In this document: piece by piece, positions 1-5,086 of the stretch
Layout: every line of letters begins with the position of its first letter
How positions within the stretch are numbered: position 1 is the stretch's first letter
Origin: Mageeibacillus sp. UBA5747
GTDB taxonomy: Bacteria; Bacillota; Clostridia; Saccharofermentanales; UBA5734
Direction of reading: 5' to 3'
Assembly (NCBI GenBank): GCA_002419145.1
Contig: DIFN01000065.1
Location: forward strand, 1 to 11,066
Length of the DNA: 11,066 nucleotides
Notes under the pieces: model-generated
Seen by the model: the letters and a program-made list of their open reading frames with translations, nothing else
Databases searched by the model: none
What the model was told of the DNA's origin: nothing
Made by a program: the position numbers and the translations under genes

Positions 1-227
1 GCCAGAACAGCGTACAGCGCCTCGACCGAATGTCCTTTGGACAGGATCAGGCGATCACGGCCCGGCATTTTCGGATGGGCAGGATCGACATTCATCTGCT
101 TGAAATACAAGGTTGTCAGGATGTCTGTGACACTGAAATCGCCGCCGATATGTCCGGCTTTGCAGTGGACGATCGTGTCGAGAATGTCCTGACGGATCTC
201 AAACGTCTTGGCTTTCAGATTTTCCAT
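1..227 (-). CDS. Transketolase N-terminal subunit, partial (C-terminal part outside window)
   Basis: Thiamine-diphosphate enzyme of the non-oxidative pentose phosphate pathway; the split form has separate N- and C-terminal subunits. Only the first 75 residues are present. They include the cofactor-binding KAGHIGG stretch (residues about 22-28), the SVTDILTTLYF helix and the RDRLILSKGHSVEALYAVL segment (about 55-73), all standard in the N-terminal TPP-binding domain. A full subunit is usually about 270-280 residues. The start is the ATG at 227-225, preceded by a GGGGAG/AGAAG ribosome binding site. The gene begins inside the 3' end of the LacI-1 gene (29-nt overlap, different frame), so the two are probably co-transcribed and translationally coupled. 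Whether a C-terminal subunit follows cannot be seen. Family assignment is secure; a link to pentose use is inferred from the neighbouring nucleoside hydrolase. Confidence 0.9.
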   Translation of the reverse strand, partial: MENLKAKTFEIRQDILDTIVHCKAGHIGGDFSVTDILTTLYFKQMNVDPAHPKMPGRDRLILSKGHSVEALYAVL

Positions 228-1260
228 GGTTCTTCTCCCCGTTGTGGCTTTCTTGCGCTAGGTTCTTGTCCAATACACTGTCGCGTTCGATGAATTCAGT
301 GCAGATCTGAGTTTTGGAGCAGATTTTTCGCTCACCAGTCAGCCGATCGACCAAGCGCCGGACTGCGGCGGCACCCATTTCCTGTTTAAAGACCCGGACC
401 GTCGTCAGCGGTGGCGATGCGATTTCGCAAAAAGGCATGTCATCAAATCCAATCACCGAGACATCTTCCGGGATGCGGTACCCAGCATCCTGCAAAGCTT
501 TGCAGGCACCCAGAGCGATGTTGTCATTGTCGGCAACAAAGGCAGTTGGCAGCAGCTTGCCGGTGGCCAGAATGTCGCTTAGATCTTTCCTGGCTCCTTC
601 CATGCTCGGATCAAGCTCCAGTATGAAGTCTGGATCCAGGTCCAGGCCACAAGAGCGTACCGCGCGGTGAAACCCGTATTCCCGGAAACGGAAATTCTGG
701 ATCGCAACCTTGCTTTTCAAGTAACCGATCCGGATATGGCCTTTGCCAATCAAATAGCGGGTGGCTATGAAAGTCGAATCGGTATTGTCGATGCTGACGG
801 TGTCAAAGTCCATCGATTCCAGCCAGCAATCCAGCAGAACCAGCGGGGTGAGAGATCCGGCAAACAATCGGGCATCACTTTCGGCAAACTCAGTGGCCAG
901 GATCAGGTTAGCGGCCGTCCGGTCATGCAGAATCTGCGCGAGTTGATTGTCAAAGTCCAAGGCACTCCAGTCCAGATGGCTGATGATCGTCGAGTAACCC
1001 AGACGGTGGCATTCACTTTCAACTCCAGCCATCAGAGCAGAAAAGAACGGACTGTCATTGACAATCTGGCCATGTTTGCGGCAGACCACGAGGCGAATCT
1101 TACTGATCCGGGTCGCTGGCCGATAACCGGCCTGCTGGGCAACTTGCCAGATTTTACTGGCGGTTTCTGGATTGACTGTTTTTTTCCGGTTCAAGGCATT
1201 GGAGACCGTTGCAGGCGAGAAACCGGTCAATTCGCTTATCTGCTTGATGTTTGGTTTCAT
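199..1260 (-). CDS. LacI family transcriptional regulator (LacI-1)
   Basis: A 353-residue DNA-binding regulator with an N-terminal helix-turn-helix (residues about 4-23, IKQISELTGFSPATVSNALN) and a periplasmic-binding-protein-like effector domain. Typical landmarks include GHIRIGYL, TAFVADNDNIALGACKAL, VSVIGFDDMPF and PPLTTVRV. The ATG at 1260 was chosen over a start 29 codons upstream because an AAGGTGAGGG ribosome binding site sits directly before it, it begins with the HTH, and the extra upstream residues would be read from the AT-rich promoter. The segment between the HTH domain (AGY, about 44-46) and the first effector strand (RLVV) is only about 9 residues, shorter than the usual hinge-helix linker. 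The 3' end overlaps the transketolase start. It is divergent from the nucleoside hydrolase, so it probably controls both itself and that gene; the ligand is unknown. It is clearly related to LacI-2 in this window. Confidence 0.93.
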   Translation of the reverse strand: MKPNIKQISELTGFSPATVSNALNRKKTVNPETASKIWQVAQQAGYRPATRISKIRLVVCRKHGQIVNDSPFFSALMAGVESECHRLGYSTIISHLDWSALDFDNQLAQILHDRTAANLILATEFAESDARLFAGSLTPLVLLDCWLESMDFDTVSIDNTDSTFIATRYLIGKGHIRIGYLKSKVAIQNFRFREYGFHRAVRSCGLDLDPDFILELDPSMEGARKDLSDILATGKLLPTAFVADNDNIALGACKALQDAGYRIPEDVSVIGFDDMPFCEIASPPLTTVRVFKQEMGAAAVRRLVDRLTGERKICSKTQICTEFIERDSVLDKNLAQESHNGEKNHGKSESQDV

Positions 1261-1282
1261 CGTGCCCTCACCTTCTAAAATG

Positions 1283-1311
1283 ATTTTAAAATATATTGCT
1301 AAAATTTTCAA
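1283..1311 (-). promoter_or_regulatory. Probable sigma-70-type promoter of LacI-1/transketolase
   Basis: On the minus strand, a -35 box TTGAAA (1311-1306, 5 of 6 consensus) and a -10 box TAAAAT (1288-1283, 5 of 6) are separated by exactly 17 nt. The predicted transcription start near 1276 leaves a short leader carrying the ribosome binding site before the ATG at 1260. No experimental support; assigned from consensus and spacing. A less regular alternative -35 (TTGACC, 1347-1342) lies upstream. Confidence 0.6.
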
Positions 1312-1318
1312 GCAATAT
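1293..1318. promoter_or_regulatory. Inverted repeat over the LacI-1 promoter, candidate operator
   Basis: ATATTGCT (1293-1300) and AGCAATAT (1311-1318) are perfect 8-nt inverted arms separated by 10 nt. They overlap the -35 box and spacer of the LacI-1 promoter. The position fits an autoregulatory operator, but the spaced form is not the compact, central-CG palindrome usual for LacI proteins, and a binding role is inferred only. Confidence 0.4.
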
Positions 1319-1327
1319 TTAAATATT
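1314..1327. repeat. AT-only palindrome in the divergent intergenic region
   Basis: AATATTTAAATATT is a perfect 14-nt palindrome overlapping the right arm of the preceding inverted repeat. The octamer AAATATTT recurs at 1333-1340 and inside the palindrome at 1455-1468. In DNA this AT-rich such palindromes arise readily by chance, so a binding role is tentative. Confidence 0.3.
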
Positions 1328-1441
1328 TCTTCAAATATTTTGGTCAATTAGCTAAATTATTTTATTTTGCAGCCAAATATCTCTATGTATTAGCAATAAT
1401 CAAATTTTTTCTCGTCAACTCTCCGATTTAACTCAAGATTC

Positions 1442-1470
1442 TTGACAAACCTTCTTAAAATATTTTAAAT
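1442..1470 (+). promoter_or_regulatory. Probable promoter of the nucleoside hydrolase operon
   Basis: A perfect -35 box TTGACA (1442-1447) is followed after 17 nt by TTAAAT (1465-1470, 4 of 6 matches to TATAAT) in an AT-rich stretch. The -10 could shift by one or two bases. The 14-nt palindrome TTAAAATATTTTAA (1455-1468) covers the spacer and -10 and is a candidate repressor site. The start codon lies about 55 nt downstream of the -10. Confidence 0.6.
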
Positions 1471-1524
1471 AAACATTGTAAATTCATTCAATCATGATCG
1501 GCCACTGTTATGAGGAGATTCACC

Positions 1525-2478
1525 ATGAAAAAAGCGTTGTACCAGGTGCCGTCCAACAAGCAAATCCGAGTCATCATCGACACCGATGCCTATGCCGAGG
1601 GCGACGATCAGTTCGCCATCGTCCACGCCCTTTTGACACCGAAATTCGATGTAGTAGGGCTCATTGCCGCACAATTTGGCACACGGGATTTTGCGGACAG
1701 CATGGATCAAAGCTATCACGAGATCAAAAGGGTCCTGTCCTTGATGAACATTAAAAAGCCCGTCTACAGAGGCGAGCTTGCTGCTTTGCCAGATGAAAAG
1801 ACACCCGGAAATTCCGAAGGTGCCCGGTTCATCCTGGCCGAAGCGCTTAAAGAAGACGAACGGCCGCTGTTCGTTCTCAACCTGGGTGCCGTAACCAACT
1901 TGGCCTCGGCTTATCTGATGAATCCGGACATTGCTGGTCGCCTGACTGCGATCTGGATCGGCGGCGGTTCTTACAACGGCAAGGCAATGCTGGATTTCAA
2001 CGCCGGCAACGACCTCCACGCGGCCAATCTTCTGTTGAAATCAGACATCGAAGTCTGGCAGATTCCTTTGTCGGCCTATACCCAGATGGAGGTCTCTTTC
2101 CACGAATTATTCGCTAAAATCCAGCCCTGTGGCGAAATCGGCAACTATCTGGTCGAAAACCTGCTGCGTGTCAATGAAGTTGAATGTGCGATGAATTTTG
2201 ACGACTGGGCCTTTGCCAAAAACGCCAGCAAAGGTGCCAAGACCATGATCATCCGCTCCGGTGAAGGCTGGTCGCTGGGTGACAGTCCCGCCGTCGGTGT
2301 CCTGATCACATCTCAGGGCAAATTCATGGAAACGCGCAAAGCCCAGCGGATCAACGCCGACGGAGCTTATGGGGAGTTTTTCGCCGATAATCGGCTGATC
2401 CGCGTCTATCACAGCATCGACAGCCGCGTCATCCTGGAAGACATGTTCGCCAAGATCGGGTATCATTTCGGTGTGTAG
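1525..2478 (+). CDS. Nucleoside hydrolase-like protein (IUNH superfamily)
   Basis: A 317-residue protein of the inosine-uridine nucleoside hydrolase fold, which splits N-glycosidic bonds of ribonucleosides using a calcium ion held by aspartates. The metal motif near the N-terminus reads DTDAYAEGDD (residues 19-28), a longer variant of the usual DxDPGxDD. LGAVTNLA (120-127) matches the LGPLTNLA stretch, DFNAGND (157-163) the ribose-contacting EFN...D segment, and LGDSPAV (251-257) the late HDP-A motif. There the metal-binding Asp (253) is kept but the preceding catalytic-type His is Gly. No signal peptide is seen, so it is probably cytoplasmic. The ATG at 1525 has AGGAG eight bases upstream and is preferred over the ATG at 1510, which lies before that site. 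The membrane protein gene follows 32 nt later, probably in one operon. The true substrate is uncertain: the variant motif belongs to a poorly studied subgroup. Confidence 0.82.
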   Translation: MKKALYQVPSNKQIRVIIDTDAYAEGDDQFAIVHALLTPKFDVVGLIAAQFGTRDFADSMDQSYHEIKRVLSLMNIKKPVYRGELAALPDEKTPGNSEGARFILAEALKEDERPLFVLNLGAVTNLASAYLMNPDIAGRLTAIWIGGGSYNGKAMLDFNAGNDLHAANLLLKSDIEVWQIPLSAYTQMEVSFHELFAKIQPCGEIGNYLVENLLRVNEVECAMNFDDWAFAKNASKGAKTMIIRSGEGWSLGDSPAVGVLITSQGKFMETRKAQRINADGAYGEFFADNRLIRVYHSIDSRVILEDMFAKIGYHFGV

Positions 2479-2510
2479 AGATCAACAAGACCTGTGGGGA
2501 GTTGGATTGA

Positions 2511-3026
2511 ATGATGGACACTGTGATCCTGATCCGTGTCTGTGGGATGATCGGCATTGTGGCTTCACTGGTCATGATTGTTGCCGATACCATTTTCTTG
2601 GGGCAAAGTGATCTGATCACGGGACTTCTGGTCTACTTTATCGGCATGGCTCCAGGGGCACACGTGTATTATGCTAATAACGGCATCATCCAGGGCGTGC
2701 GCAAGAAATTGCCGGAAGATTCGCCCGAAGTTAAAGTTCTGGATACGGTCAGCCTTGATCAGCAGCGAATTTTCCTGGGAATGGGCATCATCATTTTGGC
2801 CGTCTATCTCCTCGGTTCGATCGCCTTGTCCATCCTGCTCCTGACAGGGAAAACGAGTTTGCCCGTGTGGATGGCAGCCATCAATCCCTTTATCCTGACT
2901 GCAGCGGCCTATACGTCCTCCCACTGGGCCCCGCCGGCGATCAGTGGTTTCTTGTCCCCGGTCAGTGTGTATGTCGGTGTACTACCCATGCAAATCTTGA
3001 TCCTGGTCCAGATGTGGAACGGATAA
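2511..3026 (+). CDS. Small multi-pass membrane protein of unknown function
   Basis: A 171-residue hydrophobic protein with about five predicted membrane segments (roughly residues 5-29, 36-55, 86-112, 118-138 and 147-168). A charged loop of about 30 residues follows the second segment (VRKKLPEDSPEVKVLD). The PP-A-I-SGFLSP-VSVYVG stretch before the last helix recalls small bacterial integral membrane families such as DUF6796, but I cannot confirm a family and the protein is short for it. A GGGGAG site nine bases before the ATG at 2511 supports the start; the ATG at 2514 is equally possible. The 32-nt spacing behind the nucleoside hydrolase indicates co-transcription. A role in transport or sensing of nucleosides would be a guess. 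It ends 38 nt before the convergent LacI-2 gene, with only a weak hairpin in the gap. Confidence 0.8.
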   Translation: MMDTVILIRVCGMIGIVASLVMIVADTIFLGQSDLITGLLVYFIGMAPGAHVYYANNGIIQGVRKKLPEDSPEVKVLDTVSLDQQRIFLGMGIIILAVYLLGSIALSILLLTGKTSLPVWMAAINPFILTAAAYTSSHWAPPAISGFLSPVSVYVGVLPMQILILVQMWNG

Positions 3027-3064
3027 GACGATCCATTTACGACCCTGGATTTCTCTTCTGCTCT

Positions 3065-4087
3065 TCACCCAATTTGCCTGACACTGCGGCGGCTGACCAG
3101 TTCAGTCGCCACTTCGATGCGCACGACTTCATCGACCGTGCCTTGCATCCGGTCGAGCAGGCGATCGACAGCCAGTTTACCCAGGCTGTGCTTCATGACT
3201 TTTACTGTTGTCAGAGGCGGGTCGATGATTTCACAGTAAGGCAGATCGTCAAAACCGATGATCGAAATATCCCCGGGAATGGCGTAGCCATGCTCTTTGA
3301 TCGCCTTCATCGCGCCAAAGGCGATGATGTCGTTATCGGCAAAAAATGCTGTCGGTAAATCCGGTTTTAGATCGAGCCAGTCGGAAACGCCGCGATAAGC
3401 ACCATCGATTGAGGGTTCAACAGCACAGGTATATGCGGGCTCCAGCGTCAGGCCGGCGGTGGCCAGAGCACGCACAACGCCCAGCTCACGCTGGCCGAAG
3501 TTGTAGATCGGGAAGGTGCTTTTCAGATAGCCGATCCGGCGATGGCCCTGACGAACCAGCTCGCAAACCGCATCATAAGCCCCCTGGAAATTGTTGATCA
3601 ACACCGTGTCGCTTTGTCCATCGGCCAAACTGCCATCGAGCACAACCAGCGGGTGCTCCGATTTGAAAAACGGGATGAAATCTGACAGCGACAGCTCAGT
3701 AGCCAGCAGGATGATGCCATCTTTGGGATTGTTGTGGACGATGGTCATCACCTGGTCAAAACTGTCCGCGTCACGGATGTGTGAGATCATCAATTGGCAG
3801 CCATTGCGCCGAGTCTCGGCTTCGATCCCCTCCGTCAAGGCGAGAAAAAAAGGCGTATCCGCAACGACCCGTCCAGCCTTGCGGTAGACGACCAGCCGGA
3901 TATTGCCCTGGACCGTGCGTTCCGAACGCAAACGAGCGGTGCCGGCGCCATAGCCGAGCTGTTTGGCCAGCTTGATCACCTGGGCGCGTGTTTGCTCATT
4001 GACACCCGGCCGGTTATTCAAGGCCAGGGAAACGGTTGCCGGAGAGACATTCAGTTGTTCAGCCAGATCCTTGATCGTCACACCCAT
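3065..4087 (-). CDS. LacI family transcriptional regulator (LacI-2)
   Basis: A 340-residue regulator with an N-terminal helix-turn-helix (residues about 4-23, TIKDLAEQLNVSPATVSLAL), a linker of usual length (about 47-63) and a sugar-binding-protein-like effector domain. Landmarks are GHRRIGYL, TAFFADNDIIAFGAMKAI, ISIIGFDDLPYCEI and DPPLTTVKV. The ATG at 4087 is preferred over a GTG at 4096 because AGGTGAC lies six bases before the ATG, whereas the GTG falls inside that ribosome binding site. It is visibly homologous to LacI-1 along its whole length (shared PFF.AL..G.E.E, ATE.....F, YLKS, PS..GA, C.I..PPLTTV), so the two are paralogues. A motif upstream of this gene is repeated before the GH78 gene, suggesting autoregulation plus control of the glycosidases. 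The ligand is not predictable from sequence. Confidence 0.93.
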   Translation of the reverse strand: MGVTIKDLAEQLNVSPATVSLALNNRPGVNEQTRAQVIKLAKQLGYGAGTARLRSERTVQGNIRLVVYRKAGRVVADTPFFLALTEGIEAETRRNGCQLMISHIRDADSFDQVMTIVHNNPKDGIILLATELSLSDFIPFFKSEHPLVVLDGSLADGQSDTVLINNFQGAYDAVCELVRQGHRRIGYLKSTFPIYNFGQRELGVVRALATAGLTLEPAYTCAVEPSIDGAYRGVSDWLDLKPDLPTAFFADNDIIAFGAMKAIKEHGYAIPGDISIIGFDDLPYCEIIDPPLTTVKVMKHSLGKLAVDRLLDRMQGTVDEVVRIEVATELVSRRSVRQIG

Positions 4088-4109
4088 TTTTGTCACCTGT
4101 AATTGTTGG

Positions 4110-4137
4110 ATAGTACCATAGTAGCAGATTTCGTATG
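4110..4137 (-). promoter_or_regulatory. LacI-2 promoter region with candidate operator
   Basis: On the minus strand two overlapping extended -10 elements of the form TGNTACTAT occur. The proximal one has its hexamer at 4115-4110 and the distal one at 4123-4118. No good -35 box is seen, which extended -10 promoters tolerate. The heptamer CATACGA (4137-4131), immediately upstream, is the core of a motif found twice before the GH78 gene. The arrangement fits an autoregulated repressor promoter. Confidence 0.4.
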
Positions 4138-4235
4138 TCTGGGCAGCCAGGGGATGCGGTTGAAATGGTTGGACCCTGCAGTTACCGAGTGGAAGTGGAG
4201 ATAGAGGCAGAGGTCGGGCTAGGAACGGGGGTGGG

Positions 4236-4255
4236 GTAGCCCTGGGGGCTAAGGG
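4236..4255 (+). repeat. Second GTAG-headed hairpin, weak REP-like candidate
   Basis: GTAG (4236-4239) is followed directly by CCCT (4240-4243), which can pair with AGGG (4252-4255) across 8 nt. An alternative fold pairs TAGCCC (4237-4242) with GGGCTA (4246-4251) over a 3-nt loop. The head-plus-hairpin layout resembles the element at 4392-4418, but the stem sequences differ, so a shared origin is not shown. Confidence 0.25.
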
Positions 4256-4391
4256 TGGCCTTTTTCATGGAAATTGCCACCGCTGGGTGCCAGACCTAAT
4301 GCTAAAATTGGCCCTGTTTCCAGAATGCGGGCCAGACCCACAGCTGACCTGTTCCAAAGACTGACTCAATGAAAGGAACCATGCCCCGATC

Positions 4392-4418
4392 GTAGACCCG
4401 AACGGTTACCCGTGCGGG
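4392..4418 (+). repeat. REP-like element: GTAG head plus imperfect hairpin
   Basis: The tetranucleotide GTAG (4392-4395) is followed by one A and then a hairpin. CCCG (4397-4400) pairs with CGGG (4415-4418), an A/G mismatch follows (4401 and 4414), then ACGG (4402-4405) pairs with CCGT (4410-4413) over a TTAC loop. GTAG plus a mismatched hairpin is the known layout of REP sequences recognised by REP-associated tyrosine transposases, and this one lies 33 nt from the remnant of such a gene. Overlapping alternative stems exist: GCCCCG/CGGGGC (4383-4420) and TGCGGG/CCCGCA (4413-4432). Confidence 0.45.
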
Positions 4419-4450
4419 GCTAGTTTCCCGCATGGCGCAGTGGGACTCCG

Positions 4451-5081
4451 TCATGATTCATTTTTCGCATTTTCCACCTTTTTAACAGCTATACTCCAGA
4501 TGCGCACACTGCGCGAGCTGATCTTAAGAATTGCTGCGATTTCTTCAGGTGTGTGGTTTTTCGAGAAGGCCCACATGGCAAATTCGCGGCGGCTTTTCAC
4601 AAGATCGGGAGTCCGGCTGCTTGAGCTTTCTTTTCCGGCGAAAGTCTTGTTGTTTCGGCAAGGAGGCAGACGAAAGCTGGGCATTCTGGATCAATTCCAG
4701 GTAGATCGCTCGGCCTCTATCCACAGACTTTCCCAACAGTTCATAAAGGCGGTGAGCTTGGACGAGTCCTTCTCTTTTTTGCGCCAGTTCGAAGTGGGCG
4801 CTCCATCTGTAATCACCGATTTTCTGTACGATGCCGGCCTTGACAGGGTTAAGCGCAATGTATTTGATAACTGTGCTGAAAGAGTCGGGTTCAATGATTT
4901 CTTCGGCCGTGTATCGATTGCCAAGCAAAGCCCCCGATGATTGAGGGGTATGGGCGTAGTGGAGGCCATAGCTGGTGTTCAATCGTTGCATGATCAGATT
5001 GATCGGGGTTGATTTCATCTCCAATAACAGCTTGTAGTGATTATCCATCAAGACATCATCAAGGCGGCTAGTATGAGGTTG
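4451..5081 (-). pseudogene. Decayed REP-associated tyrosine transposase (Y1/HUH, RAYT-like)
   Basis: Remnant of a single-strand HUH transposase. The frame open from 5081 gives DVLMDNHYKLLLE, which matches the (V/Y)LMxNHYHLLLE core of this family. IMQRLNTSY (with the candidate catalytic Tyr), LLGNRY and KYIALNPVKAG...DYRWSAH follow in the family order. Defects: the N-terminal part before this core, usually some tens of residues, is absent and a TGA stands at 5084-5082; the second His of the HUH pair is Lys; and a frame change near 4620-4680 separates the core (stop at 4545) from a C-terminal helix-turn-helix (KNHTPEEIAAILKISSRSVRIW) read in another frame to 4451. The missing 5' end directly abuts the GH78 stop codon. 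An inactive fossil is the best reading; a short expressed product from the ATG at 5048 cannot be excluded. Confidence 0.8.
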
Positions 5082-5086
5082 TCATT

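Larger units (their letters stand above)
4141..4450. other. Gene-free, GC-rich, hairpin-rich stretch beside the transposase remnant
   Basis: About 310 nt without a credible gene, clearly more GC-rich than the AT-rich divergent region at 1261-1500. Several inverted repeats are visible: TAGCCC/GGGCTA (4237-4251), GGTGGC/GCCACC (4254-4281), TGGCCC/GGGCCA (4309-4334), GTTCC/GGAAC (4351-4379), and the nested structure at 4383-4432. A direct repeat GCCAGACC occurs at 4289-4296 and 4331-4338. The stretch lies downstream of the transposase remnant in its reading direction, and is best read as the non-coding flank of that element, possibly a set of REP-like hairpins. Confidence 0.45.

Noticed and set aside
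30..1278. Plus-strand open frames opposite LacI-1 and the transketolase (for example 667-1278)
   Set aside because: They mirror a well-supported LacI gene, have no family resemblance and no ribosome binding site.
3031..3050. ATCCA/TGGAT inverted repeat between the convergent membrane protein and LacI-2 genes
   Set aside because: Only a 5-nt stem with a 10-nt loop and no T-run; too weak to call a bidirectional terminator.
4381..4450. tRNA-like or cloverleaf fold
   Set aside because: Stems are present, but no acceptor-stem pairing or correctly spaced T-loop GTTCRA was found on either strand.
4440..4940. 166-codon plus-strand open frame opposite the transposase remnant
   Set aside because: The minus strand carries recognisable transposase segments in this interval, while the plus frame has no recognisable features.
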